Shown in pieces: positions 48,734-60,798 of a stretch of DNA of 64,000 nt (positions within the stretch are counted from its first letter, which is position 1; every line of letters begins with the position of its first letter). The notes below the pieces were generated by a model. The model worked only from the letters and a program-made list of their open reading frames with translations. It was not told the origin of the DNA and ran no database searches. Source of the DNA: Coccinella septempunctata (Eukaryota; Arthropoda; Insecta; Coleoptera; Coccinellidae); the NCBI RefSeq assembly GCF_907165205.1, contig NC_058189.1:35118270-35182269 (forward strand), in the 5' to 3' direction. The translations under genes and the position numbers were made by a program.

Positions 48734-49793
48734 GGAGGGGAATTTCATCACGGACATATCATTTAGTTGACTAGATGATCAAAAAATAGGACGAGGATGA
48801 ATCAGCATCACTCATTCATTCAATAAAAATTCGAGTATAATAACCACAATTTGCATAGATTCTTGTTTCCTTTTCACTCCAAAGTGAAGTGATATTCGAT
48901 TATTTGCAATTTCGAGTATATAAGAATATATACTTTGACATCAAATGTCAGAAATATTCGAATTTTCGAGACCACTGCTATTCTCCAGGTTTGTCCTCTC
49001 TTCAAAACATAGTAGTTTTGACTTTTCAGGAATCGAGATCAGAGTGTCTCTTTTCTATGAATTGCATATGGTATAAGAGTGAAATCGATGAATTAATTAC
49101 ACATAACTCATTGCAGAGGAATTGTTTCATTAGATTCAGTTCTGATTCCACCCTTAGCATATCGCTGCTTGATAGTCTGAAAGTATGGTAAGATTTTCAA
49201 CATGAAATCAGTCCCTTCCTATGAAACTGAGCTGTCGCTTTTTAACAATGAGACACTTGCATGTAATTTCACTGAATCTTATCAAATGAACGATATATAG
49301 TCCTTTTTATTCAAAATATGCCGAAATTTTGGAATCATCCTATTCATCCTAGGCCCAATTTTGATTTTGGAATAATGAAAACAGCATAGAAAAAATGAAA
49401 ATAACTCGTTGATGAGGAAATACATAATGGAGAAAAATAAAGAATACTAGTATCATTGTTTTCATCTTCTCAAGTGGCGATAATAATAGAATAAAAATTC
49501 TATCTCAGACTGCACCGACTAATTATGAACTGCGGTGGACTCTTAGACAAGGCCAAAAGATGTTCGAGTAGTGGGGATAACTACGACAAGCTCCCGACAG
49601 CGATTCGGTATATAAACCATCGCAGCTTAAGTGTTGCTCAGTGCTTGGGATTGCAGCAGCGCAAACGCTCTACTATTGACCACTTTGATGCTATTCTAGA
49701 ACAATTGAGTTGGTCGATCGTCCAGTTTGTGTGCTCTCTCCTCGTGTACATTGGATATTTCTAGCGACTCAATCAAAACGCTTCGTTTTCAAT

Positions 49794-50039
49794 ATGGCGT
49801 CGAAATCTGAAAACTACTCGTACGTAATGTTCGAAGATGGAAATATTATAACCGAGAAGACTTTCCATCTCATTTCATCTAGTAGGCGTTCGGATCGATG
49901 CATTATGATATCAGGAGTTGAAAACGCTGGAGGAAGAAGAGTTGAGTTAGGTAGAAATATTTATGAACCAAGAATTACTCCTCAAGATCTCGAAGTTCTG
50001 CTCTCTGAGCCATTTTGCTCGATACAAGAACAATATTGA
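49794..50039 (+). CDS. Array small protein, unit 30 (81 aa)
   Basis: Open; E11V and R47G. TATA box at 49609. The downstream exon-like frame is shortened here by TAATTT for CAATTT near 50214. Confidence 0.55.
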   Translation: MASKSENYSYVMFEDGNIITEKTFHLISSSRRSDRCIMISGVENAGGRRVELGRNIYEPRITPQDLEVLLSEPFCSIQEQY

Positions 50040-51099
50040 GAAGGGGAATTTCATCACGGACATATCATTTAGTTGACTAGATGATCAAAAAATTGGACGA
50101 GGATGAATCACCATCACTCATTTATTCAATAAAAATTCATGTATAATAACCACAATTTGCATAGATTTTTGTTTCCTTTTCACTCCAAAGTGAAGTGATA
50201 TTCGATTATTTGTAATTTCGAGTATATAAGAATATATACTTTGACATCAAATGTCAGAAATATTCGAATTTTCGAGACCACTGCTATTCTCCAGGTTTGT
50301 CCTCTCTTCAAAACATAGTAGTTTTGACTTTTCAGGTATCGAGATCAGAGTGTCTCTTTTCTATGAATTGCATATGGTATAAGAGTGAAATCGATGAATT
50401 AATTACACATAACTCATTGCAGAGGAATTGTTTCATTAGATTCAGTTCTGATTCCACCCTTAGCATATCGCTGCTTGATAGTCTGAAAGTATGGTAAGAT
50501 TTTCAACATGAAATCAGTCCCTTCCTATGAAACTGAGCTGTCGCTTTTTTACAATGAGACACTCGCATGTAATTTCACTGAATCTTATCAAATGAACGAT
50601 ATATAGTCCTTTTTATTCAAAATATGCCGAAATTTTGGAATCATCCTATTCATCCTAGGCCCAATTTTGATTTTGGAATAATGAAAACAGCATAGAAAAA
50701 ATGAAAATAACTCGTTGATGAGGAAATACATAATGGAGAAAAATAAAGAATACTAGTATCATTGTTTTCATCTTCTCAAGTGGCGATAATAATAGAATAA
50801 AAATTCTATCTCACACTGCACCGACTAATTATGAACTGCGGGGGACTCTTAGACAAGGCCAAAAGTTGTTCGAGTAGTGGGGATAACTACGACAAGCTCC
50901 CGACAGCGATTCGGTATATAAACCATCGCAGCTTAAGTGTTGCTCAGTGCTTGGGATTGCAGCAGCGCAAACGCTCTACTATTGACCACTTTGATGCTAT
51001 TCTAGAACAATTGAGTTGGTCGATCGTCCAGTTTGTGTGCTCTCTCCTCGTGTACATTGGATATTTCTAGCGACTCAATCAAAACGCTTCGTTTTCAAT

Positions 51100-51345
51100 A
51101 TGGTGTCGAAATCTGAAAAATACTCGTACGAAATGTTCGAAGATGGAAATATTATAACCGAGAAGACTTTCCATCTCATTTCATCTAGTAGGCGTTCGGA
51201 TCGATGCATTATGATATCAGGAGTTGAAAACGCTGGTAGAAGAAGAGTTGAGTTAGGTAGAAATATTTATAAACCAAGAATTACTCCTCAAGATCTCGAA
51301 GTTCTGCTCTCTGAGCCATTTTGCTCGATACAAGAACAATATTGA
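51100..51345 (+). CDS. Array small protein, unit 31 (81 aa)
   Basis: Open; A2V, N7K, E58K. TATA box at 50915. Confidence 0.55.
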   Translation: MVSKSEKYSYEMFEDGNIITEKTFHLISSSRRSDRCIMISGVENAGRRRVELGRNIYKPRITPQDLEVLLSEPFCSIQEQY

Positions 51346-52405
51346 GGAGGGGAATTTCATCACGGACATATCATTTAGTTGACTAGATGATCAAAAAATA
51401 TGACGAGGATGAATCACCATCACTCATTTATTCAATAAAAATTCAAGTATAATAACCACAATTTGCATAGATTTTTGTTTCCTTTTCACTCCAAAGTGAA
51501 GTGATATTCGATTATTTGCAATTTCGAGTATATAAGAATATATACTTTGATATCAAATGTCAGAATTATTCGAATTTTCGAGACCACTGCTATTCTCCAG
51601 GTTTGTCCTCTCTTCAAAACATTGTTGTTTTGACTTTTCAGGAATCAAGATCACAGTGTCTCTTTTCTATGAATTGCATATGGTATAAGAGTGAAATCGA
51701 TAAATTAATTACACATAACTCATTGCAGAGGAATTGTTTCATTAGATTCAGTTCTGATTCCACCCTTAGCATATCGCTGCTTGATAGTCTGAAAGTATGG
51801 TAAGATTTTCAACATGAAATCAGTCCCTTCCTATGAAACTGAGCTGTCGCTTTTTTACAATGAGACACTTGCATGTTATTTCACTGAATCTTATCAAATG
51901 AACGATATATAGTCCTTCTTATTCAATATATGCCGAAATTTTGGAATCATCCTATTCATCCTAGGCCCAATTTTGATTTTGGAATAATAAAAACAGCATA
52001 GAAAAAATGAAAATAACTCGTTGATGAGGAACTACATAATGGAGAAAAATAAAGAATACTAGTATCATTGTTTTCATCTTCTCAAGTGGCGATAATAATA
52101 GAATAAAAATTCTATCTCAGACTGCACCGACTAATTATGAACTGCGGTGGACTCTTAGATAAGACCAAAAGTTTTTCGAGTAGTGGGGATAACTACGACA
52201 AGCTCCCGACAGCGATTCGGTATATAAACCATCGCAGCTTAAGTGTTGCTCAGTGCTTGGGATTGCAGCAGCGCAAACGCTCTACTATTGACCACTTTGA
52301 TGCTATTCTAGAACAATTGAGTTGGTCGATCGTCCAGTTTGTGTGCTCTCTCCTCGTGTACATTGGATATTTCTAGCGACTCAATCAAAACGCTTCGTTT
52401 TCAAT

Positions 52406-52651
52406 ATGGCGTCGAAATCTGAAAACTACTCGTACGAAATGTTCGAAGATGGAAATATTATAACCGAGAAGACTTTCCATCTCATTTCATCTAGTAGGCG
52501 TTCGGATCGATGCATTATGATATCAGGAGTTGAAAACGCTGGTAGAAGAAGAGTTGAGTTAGGTAGAAATATTTATGAACCAAGAATTACTCCTCAAGAT
52601 CTCGAAGTTCTGCTCTCTGAGCCATTTTGCTCGATACAAGAACAATATTGA
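52406..52651 (+). CDS. Array small protein, unit 32 (81 aa, consensus)
   Basis: Open; consensus protein. TATA box at 52221. Confidence 0.55.
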   Translation: MASKSENYSYEMFEDGNIITEKTFHLISSSRRSDRCIMISGVENAGRRRVELGRNIYEPRITPQDLEVLLSEPFCSIQEQY

Positions 52652-53711
52652 GGAGGGGAATTTCATCACGGACATATCATTTAGTTGACTAGATGATCAA
52701 AAAATAGGACGAGAATGAATCAGCATCACTCATTCATTCAATAAAAATTCGAGTATAATAACCACAATTTGCATAGATTTTTGTTTCCTTTTCACTCCAA
52801 AGTGAAGTGATATTCGATTATTTGCAATTTCGAGTATATAAGAATATATACTTTGACATCAAATGTCAGAAATATTCGAATTTTCGAGACCACTGCTATT
52901 CTCCAGGTTTGTCCTCTCTTCAAAACATAGTTGTTTTGACTTTTCAGGAATCAAGATCAGAGTGTCTCTTTTCTATGAATTGCATATGGTATAAGAGTGA
53001 AATCGATGAATTAATTACACATAACTCATTGCAGAGGAATTGTTTCATTATATTCAGTTCTGATTCCACCCTTAGCATATCGCTGCTTGATAGTCCGAAA
53101 GTATGGTAAGATTTTCAACATGAAATCAGTCCCTTCCTATGAAACAGAGCTGTCGCTTTTTTACAATGAGACACTTGCATGTAATTTCACTGAATCTTAT
53201 CAAATGAACGATATATAGTCCTTTTTATTCAAAATATGCCGAAATTTTGGAATCATCCTATTCATCCTAGGCCCAATTTTGATTTCGGAATAATGAAAAC
53301 AGCATAGAAAAAATGAAAATAACTTTTTGATGAGGAACTACATAATGGAGAAAAATAAAGAATACTAGTATCATTGTTTTCATCTTCTCAAGTGGCGATA
53401 ATAATAGAATAAAAATTCTATCTTAGACTGCACCGACTAATTATGAACTGCGGTGGACTCTTAGACAAGACCAAAAGTTGTTCGAGTAGTGGGGATAACT
53501 ACGACAAGCTCCCGACAGCGATTCGGTATATAAACCATCGCAGCTTAAGTGTTGCTCAGTGCTTGGGATTGCAGCAGCGCAAACGCTCTACTATTGACCA
53601 CTTTGATGCTATTCTAGAACAATTGAGTTGGCCGATCGTCCAGTTTGTGTGCTCTCTCCTCGTGTACATTGGATATTTCTAGCGACTCAATCAAAACGCT
53701 TCGTTTTCAAT

Positions 53712-53957
53712 ATGGCGTCGAAATCTGAAAACTACTCGTACGAAATGTTCGAAGATGGAAATATTATAACCGAGAAGACTTTCCATCTCATTTCATCTAG
53801 TAGGCGTTCGGATCGATGCATTATGATATCAGGAGTTGAAAACGCTGGTAGAAGAAGAGTTGAGTTAGGTAGAAATATTTATGAACCAAGAATTACTCCT
53901 CAAGATCTCGAAGTTCTGCTCTCTGAGCCATTTTGCTCGATACAAGAACAATATTGA
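53712..53957 (+). CDS. Array small protein, unit 33 (81 aa, consensus)
   Basis: Open; consensus protein. TATA box at 53527. About 210 bp after the stop the unit is interrupted by the LINE-bearing block. Confidence 0.55.
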   Translation: MASKSENYSYEMFEDGNIITEKTFHLISSSRRSDRCIMISGVENAGRRRVELGRNIYEPRITPQDLEVLLSEPFCSIQEQY

Positions 53958-54170
53958 GGAGAGGAATTTCATCACGGACATATCATTTAGTTGACAAGAT
54001 GATCAAAAAATTGGAAGAGGATGAATCACCATCACTCATTTATTCAATAAAAATTCGAGTATAATAACCACAATTTGCATAGATTTTTGTTTCCTTTTCA
54101 CTCCAAAGTGAAGTGATATTCGATTATTTGCAATTTCGAGTATATAAGAATATATACTTTGACATCAAAT

Positions 54171-56460
54171 AATAATAATAATAATAATGAGTTTATTTGA
54201 GGAAATAAGTACATTTTTCACCTCCATAAGGTGTGCAAACATCGTATAAACATTATTGGTAGCAAATAAACTGAAATTCCGCTAAAGGCGAACCTTGAAA
54301 GCGGGATCACACCACAAATGACAAAAACCTTAATGCACAAATGGGACTAATGGAAAGTACAAAATATCACAACAAAAAATGCAACTCAATCGAAACACAA
54401 TGCAACTCAGGGTGTGAAAAAATACAATATAGTATAAATATATATAAAACACAATAAAATTTTAACAGCAATGAGAGCAACGGAGAAATACCTCATCAAT
54501 AGTAGTAAGAATTGTTGACATCAACACATTGGTGCACCCAAAGTCTAGGTTTTCCAGTCAACCATCTCCTCATCCTTGTCCTGAACAGTGTAACCGAGTT
54601 GTATCTCCTAAATTCCTGGGGAATCTGCGAATAGAACCTTGGCGCTAGGTATGTATGACACCGCTGTATAATAGATTTTTCTGGTCGGGGAGTAATCGCA
54701 GTGTTACTTTTATGTCTAGTGTCATATCTGTGCTCCATATAGACTAGCTCGGATCTGTATTTATGTTGTCTACAAGTTGTCACGAGGAAGAATAACTGTC
54801 TGATGTCAAGTATCTCCGCTTCTGAGTAAAGTTGGTTGCTGGGATATCTACGGGGTTTTTTGTAGATGATTTTAAGGATACATTTCTGAGTCCTCTCCAA
54901 TTTACTCACATACACTTTCAATGCGGAACCCCACGCTATAATTCCATATCTCAGATGGCTTTCCACCAAAGCGCAGTATAATATTTTCAGCTGTTCCAAG
55001 GTAAGTACCTGAGTCAAATATTTGATCTTATACATAATACTTCGTAGCTTTTTAGTTACATAATTTATTTGCTCACTCCATCTGAGGTGACTGTCAAGGT
55101 ACACCCCAAGGTACCTGATTTTAGACTTCATTGTGATCTCTATTGGGGATCCATTACAAATTATTTTCATAGCCTGGAACTGTGGTAAATATGGCGCATA
55201 TGATGTAAACGGCATGAAGTATGTCTTTTCATAATTTATAGCCAACAGACGGCTATCAAACCATTCAATCACCCTCAGAAAATCAATCTCTGCTTTATGT
55301 TTCAGAGTTTTCCAATCCTTGGCACTGTAAATCAGGGTAATATCGTCTGCAAACCCCAATATGTCTCCATCAATTTCGATTTTAAAGACCTCATTGATGT
55401 AGAGATCGAACAAAAGGGGACCTAACACAGTTCCCTGTGGAATACCACACTCAATAAACGCACTATCGCTTTTTTTATTTCCAATCTGTACTTGTTGACT
55501 CCTCTTTTCCAAATAACTATGTAGCAGTTCACCCGAAGTTCCTCTAAACCCTACACTTTCCAAGACCAAAAGCAACAACTCATGGCTGACTGTGTCGAAC
55601 GCCTTTATTAAATCCACAAATATGCACAAAGTGGGGCTTTTTTCGTCGATTTTTTTACTAAGTATGGCTGTCAAATGTGCTATAGTGTCCTCGGTAGATT
55701 TACCCTGCCTGAAGCCACTCTGTTTGTCGGACATTATTCCTTTCCTACATAAATAGCTATCCATGCGCACTTTTAGTAGTTTTTCAAAGATCTTTGACAA
55801 ACTTGACATTAGAGATATAGGTCTGTAGTTATCAACGTTCAGTTTGTCCCCTTTTTTATAAATAGGTTTTACAATGGCATGCTTAAAGGCGTTGGGCACT
55901 TTTCCAGTTCTGAAGGACAAATTCATCAAATATGTTAGAGGTGCAGCTATTTCCCGTTTTACAAACTTAAGTGTTTCAGTTTTCAAACCATCAGCTCCTG
56001 GTGCCACTTTATTTTTCATTTGGTCTATTATCTCTATTATCTCATTCTCCTGAACCTCAGCCAAATAGAATGAACCGCAAATTGACGCCCCTCTAGGTCT
56101 CACCACATTCCTGCCTCTTCTGATCTTCTCATTCAGTCTCTTCCCCACATTAGCAAAGTGCTCATTGAACTCCATTGCGATCTCATCTTTATTCGCACTT
56201 ATATTTCCCGACGTCAGCCGTATTTCTTCCACTTCGTTCTGCCCAGGATTGTTTCCTGTGATCTCATTAACACATCTCCACAAAGCAGCAGAACTAGACT
56301 TATTCTGCGTGATCAACTTTTGATAAAACTCCCTCTTGGTAACTTTTATTAATTCATTCAGTTTATTTCTAAATTTTCTATAATTTGCTTTATTCAACTC
56401 TGTGGGATCCTTCATCATAGTTTATACAACCTGTTCTTTTCATTTATTGACCTCACCAAA
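54171..56460 (-). mobile_element. 5'-truncated non-LTR retrotransposon (LINE), minus strand
   Basis: Reads on the minus strand and ends at 54171 in an ATT microsatellite tail preceded by AATAAA-containing sequence, the way several LINE clades end. It keeps the reverse transcriptase but lacks ORF1 and the endonuclease. The clade is not certain; the motifs fit jockey/CR1-like elements. Its last 786 bp are repeated in inverted orientation at 56461-57251. Confidence 0.85.
54496..56418 (-). CDS. LINE reverse transcriptase, 5'-truncated (640 aa open)
   Basis: RNA-dependent DNA polymerase of a LINE. Visible motifs: NYRPISL at 197-203, SGFRQGKST around 234-242, FVDLIKAFDTV from 267 with catalytic D269, GIPQGTVLGP at 325-334 and the FADD active site at 356-359. 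The C-terminal part (about 480-640) is the usual LINE tail region. Upstream of the first Met the frame is broken: residues VRSINEKNRLYK, typical of the link to the endonuclease, are encoded at about 56424-56460 in another frame and run into a stop. The copy is therefore frameshifted as well as truncated, and not able to move by itself. Confidence 0.85.
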   Translation of the reverse strand: MMKDPTELNKANYRKFRNKLNELIKVTKREFYQKLITQNKSSSAALWRCVNEITGNNPGQNEVEEIRLTSGNISANKDEIAMEFNEHFANVGKRLNEKIRRGRNVVRPRGASICGSFYLAEVQENEIIEIIDQMKNKVAPGADGLKTETLKFVKREIAAPLTYLMNLSFRTGKVPNAFKHAIVKPIYKKGDKLNVDNYRPISLMSSLSKIFEKLLKVRMDSYLCRKGIMSDKQSGFRQGKSTEDTIAHLTAILSKKIDEKSPTLCIFVDLIKAFDTVSHELLLLVLESVGFRGTSGELLHSYLEKRSQQVQIGNKKSDSAFIECGIPQGTVLGPLLFDLYINEVFKIEIDGDILGFADDITLIYSAKDWKTLKHKAEIDFLRVIEWFDSRLLAINYEKTYFMPFTSYAPYLPQFQAMKIICNGSPIEITMKSKIRYLGVYLDSHLRWSEQINYVTKKLRSIMYKIKYLTQVLTLEQLKILYCALVESHLRYGIIAWGSALKVYVSKLERTQKCILKIIYKKPRRYPSNQLYSEAEILDIRQLFFLVTTCRQHKYRSELVYMEHRYDTRHKSNTAITPRPEKSIIQRCHTYLAPRFYSQIPQEFRRYNSVTLFRTRMRRWLTGKPRLWVHQCVDVNNSYYY

Positions 56461-57251
56461 ATCTGAGATATGGAATTATAGCGTGGGGTTCCGCATTGAA
56501 AGTGTATGTGAGTAAATTGGAGAGGACTCAGAAATGTATCCTTAAAATCATCTACAAAAAACCCCGTAGATATCCCAGCAACCAACTTTACTCAGAAGCG
56601 GAGATACTTGACATCAGACAGTTATTCTTCCTCGTGACAACTTGTAGACAACATAAATACAGATCCGAGCTAGTCTATATGGAGCACAGATATGACACTA
56701 GACATAAAAGTAACACTGCGATTACTCCCCGACCAGAAAAATCTATTATACAGCGGTGTCATACATACCTAGCGCCAAGGTTTAATTCGCAGATTCCCCA
56801 GGAATTTAGGAGATACAACTCGGTTACACTGTTCAGGACAAGGATGAGGAGATGGTTGACTGGAAAACCTAGACTTTGGGTGCACCAATGTGTTGATGTC
56901 AACAATTCTTACTACTATTGATGAGGTATTTCTCCGTTGCTCTCATTGCTGTTAAAATTTTATTGTGTTTTATATATATTTATACTATATTGTATTTTTT
57001 CACACCCTGAGTTGCATTGTGTTTCGATTGAGTTGCATTTTTTGTTGTGATATTTTGTACTTTCCATTAGTCCCATTTGTGCATTAAGGTTTTTGTCATT
57101 TGTGGTGTGATCCCGCTTTCAAGGTTCGCCTTTAGCGGAATTTCAGTTTATTTGCTACCAATAATGTTTATACGATGTTTGCACACCTTATGGAGGTGAA
57201 AAATGTACTTATTTCCTCAAATAAACTCATTATTATTATTATTATTATTAT
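56461..57251 (+). mobile_element. Second, short LINE copy in opposite orientation
   Basis: Near-identical reverse complement of 54171-54956, including the ATT tail (57229-57251). The two copies meet head to head, leaving about 1.5 kb of single-copy LINE sequence between the inverted arms. Both have their own 3' tail, so this is not the 5' inversion made by twin priming of one insertion. Confidence 0.85.
56496..56921 (+). pseudogene. Reverse transcriptase C-terminal fragment of the second LINE copy
   Basis: 141 codons open on the + strand, ending NNSYYY, and equal to the last part of the minus-strand protein except for one residue seen (Asn for Tyr in LAPRFNSQ). The catalytic domain is missing, so it is a non-functional fragment. 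Confidence 0.85.
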
Positions 57252-58643
57252 AAGCTACCGCATAAATACTCGAAACAGAATGAATGGACCAGCGGGGAGC
57301 GGGGTGGCATCCCCTTTTATACCCACCTCTGGGAGGTGGAAAAGGTATCCCCTCATGTACCGAAAATCGGTAAAATTTGAGTGCATGAAGATGTCTTCAC
57401 TTCTGCTTATCGGTATTAGCGAACAGAAACTCGGTTATCTGCCAATTCAGGATGTTTTTCACGTTTTTCAGAATTTAAAAAGGAATAAAGACGTTTCGAA
57501 ATGTTTATCTACCTTTTCGAGCGATGTCGGATTCCTGTGTTGAAATCAAAAAAGTATGTTAATCAAAACCAAGACGAGAGTAATAATTAATGGTCAAATT
57601 ATACTAAAATGAGGGTGTATATTTAAAAAAAAAATGAAACCTCATAACAATATCTTCCACTCTAATTTTTCAACGAAACATATTTTCGATGTACCTATTA
57701 TTATCGACGAGTAACTGCATATTGTTTTTCCGAAACAGAAAAATGAGGTCTTTGACCCCAAAATTCCACAAACACATTTACAACTCTCAACATTCACACG
57801 AATAACATGGAGTTGGCCAATATTCGGATATGTTTATCAAATCAGCGAACTAATATATCAACAATTTCCTCCGGCATCTTTTAACAGTCAGATGTATTCC
57901 AAATTATCCAGTAATAATTTCCGGTTAACATCAGTGTGAAGTGTTTGCTGATTTCGAATGTCCCCTATCAGTTTCTCTTTCCGAATTTATATCGAGTGTA
58001 GATTCATTTCTATTTTGAAATTACCCGAAAGTCACATCTCATCAAGTAAAAATGCTAAAAATTTCAATGTCGAAAACAAGATGTAGTAATTGAAGAAAAT
58101 TTGGTGCCTGGGACGATCAAAATACCCTAAAGACGATATAGTCGATTAATTGATCTATATAAAGAGTGGGTCAGTCAATCACCACTAAATATCATTAGTT
58201 TGGTCGTTTGCCAGCATCAAAACTACTGAAGGGTGCCAATACTTTAGTAGAATTGATTAAGGATTGTTTTTCCCCATAATTATTCTCAAATAGAATATAA
58301 TTACTTTCACAATTGAATGGGCAATTTAATACTTGACTTTTCAAGAATTGATTGTTTGACTCATAGGTGTTGTGCAATTGCTATGTTAGGCAAGAAAATA
58401 TTTACCAGATGAAATCATGGTCAGTGAAAATTCCAAAGAGGTCAAGGGTGAGAATAAATAGATTCAGTCCGGCTTCTTGATGTTATCGTTTCACTTTTCA
58501 GCATTCCAAATATCACCGCTGAAAAAAAACAAAAACGGTTTTTCGCATTGGGTTGTGGAGGAGAAGTAATACATCAAGAATCCCCATTCAAAAACGGCAT
58601 TAACTAGTTCGTAATTTATGCTTTTAATTTTTCACGTAAAGTG
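57252..58643. other. Unrecognised 1.4-kb segment between LINE and array
   Basis: Not array, LINE or P-element sequence. On the + strand it is open from the LINE tail to a TGA at 57541-57543; the last 50 or so codons (from about GISEQKLGYLPIQDV) have an even composition and might be an exon remnant, but I recognise no family. A TATATAAA at 58156-58163 has no initiator at the usual distance. The rest is AT-rich. It may be host DNA moved into the array together with the LINEs, or part of an unknown element. Confidence 0.4.
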
Positions 58644-59492
58644 AATGTCAGAAATATTCGAATTTTCGAGACCACTGCTATTCTCCAGGTTTGACTCTCT
58701 TCAAAACATTGTTGTTTTGACTTTTCAGGAATCAAGATCAGAGTGTCTCTTTTCGATTAATTGCATATGGTATAAGAGTGAAATCGATGAATTAATTACA
58801 CATAACTCATTGCAGAGGAATTGTTTCATTATATTCAGTTCTGATTCCACCCTTAGCATATCGCTGCTTGATAGTCTGAAAGTATGGTAAGATTTTCAAC
58901 ATGAAATCAGTCCCTTCCTATGAAACTGAGCTGTCGCTCTTTTACAATGAGACACTTGCATGTAATTTCACTGAATCTTATCGAATGAACGATATATAGT
59001 CCTTTTTATTCAAAATATGCCGAAATTTTGGAATCATCCTATTCATCCTAGGCCCAATTTTGATTTCGGAATAATGAAAACAGCATAGAAAAAATGAAAA
59101 TAACTCGTTGATGAGGGACTACCTAATGGAGAAAAATAAAGAATACTAGTATCATTGTTTTCATCTTCTCAAGTGGCGATAATAACAGAATAAAAATTCT
59201 ATTTCAGACTGCACCAAATAATTATGAACTGCGGTGGACTCTTAGACAAGGCCAAAAGTTGTTCGAGTAGTGGGGATAACTACGACAAGCTCCCGACAGC
59301 GATTCGGTATATAAACCATCGCAGCTTAAGTGTTACTCAGTGCTTGGGATTGTAGCAGCGCAAACGCTCTACTATTGACCACTTTGATGCTATTCTAGAA
59401 CAATTGAGTTGGTCGATCGTCCAGTTTGTGTGCTCTCTCCTCGTGTACATTGGATATTTCTAGCGACTCAATCAAAACTCTTCGTTTTCAAT

Positions 59493-59738
59493 ATGGCGTC
59501 GAAATCTGAAAACTACTCGTACGAAATGTTCGAAGATGGGAATATTATAACCGAGAAGACTTTCCATCTCATTTCATCTAGTAGGCGTTCGGATCGATGC
59601 ATTATGATATCAGGAGTTGAAAACGCTGGTAGAAGAAGAGTTGAGTTAGGTAGAAATATTTATGAACCAAGAATTACTCCTCAAGATCTCGAAGTTCTGC
59701 TCTCTGAGCCATTTTGCTCGATACAAGAACAATATTGA
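59493..59738 (+). CDS. Array small protein, unit 34 (81 aa, consensus)
   Basis: Open; consensus protein with a silent change at Gly16 (GGG). TATA box at 59308. It shares the leader variant GTAG with unit 21. Confidence 0.55.
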   Translation: MASKSENYSYEMFEDGNIITEKTFHLISSSRRSDRCIMISGVENAGRRRVELGRNIYEPRITPQDLEVLLSEPFCSIQEQY

Positions 59739-60798
59739 GGAGGGGAATTTCATCACGGACATATCATTTAGTTGACTAGATGATCAAAAAATTGGACGAG
59801 GATGAATCAGCATCACTCATTTATTCAATAAAAATTCAAGTATAATAACCACAATCTGCATAGATTTTTGTTTCCTTTTCACTCCAAAGTGAAGTGATAT
59901 TCGATTATTTGCAATTTCGAGTATATAAGAATATATACTTTGACATCAAATGTCAAAATTATTCGAATTTTCGAGACCACTGCTATTCTCCAGGTTTGTC
60001 CTCTCTTCAAAACATTGTTGTTTTGACTTTTCAGGAATCAAGATCAGAGTGTCTCTTTTCTATGAATTGCATATGGTATAAGAGTGAAATCGATGAATTA
60101 ATTACACATAACTCATTGCAGAGGAATTGTTTCATTAGATTCAGTTCTGATTCCACCCTTAGCATATCGCTGCTTGATAGTCTGAAAGTATGGTAAGATT
60201 TTCAACATGAAATCAGTCCCTTCCTATGAAACTGAGCTGTCGCTTTTTTACAATGAGACACTTGCATGTAATTTCACTGAATCTTATCGAATGAACGATA
60301 TATAGTCCTTCTTATTCAATATATGCCGAAATTTTGGAATCATCCTATTCATCCCAGGCCCAATTTTGATTTCGGAATAATGAAAACAGCATAGAAAAAA
60401 TGAAAATAACTCTTTGATGAGGAACTACATAATGGAGAAAAATAAAGAATACTAGTATCATTGTTTTCATCTTCTCAAGTGGCGATAATAATAGAATAAA
60501 AATTCTATCTCAGACTGCACCGACTAATTATGAACTGCGGTGGACTCTTAGACAAGACCAAAAGTTGTTCGAGTAGTGGGAATAACTACGACAAGCTCCC
60601 GACAGCGATTCGGTATATAAACCATCGCAGCTTAAGTGTTGCTCAGTGCTTGGGATTGCAGCAGCGCAAACGCTCTACTATTGACCACTTTGATGCTATT
60701 CTAGAACAATTGAGTTGGTCGATCGTCCAGTTTGTGTGCTCTCTCCTCGTGTACATTGGATATTTCTAGCGACTCAATCAAAACGCTTCGTTTTCAAT

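Larger units (their letters stand above)
26185..54170 (+). repeat. Tandem array block C: rest of unit 12 to part of unit 33
   Basis: Longest unbroken run of the array, about 21 units. Spacing is 1303-1306 bp for nearly all units. The exceptions are the 368-bp insert in unit 12 and the 483-bp deletion between units 28 and 29. Units differ by scattered substitutions and small indels only, all in one orientation. It ends at the AAT microsatellite tail of a LINE. Confidence 0.97.

Noticed and set aside
56158..56352. Plus-strand ORF inside the minus-strand LINE
   Set aside because: It overlaps the reverse transcriptase frame in antisense, with no independent support.
54171..57251. LINE pair as one insertion with a 5' inversion (twin priming)
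   Set aside because: Both arms contain the same 3' end and microsatellite tail, whereas twin priming leaves a single 3' end.
58156..58163. TATATAAA in the orphan segment as a promoter
   Set aside because: The TCAGT nearby is only 17 bp away and no ORF with support follows.
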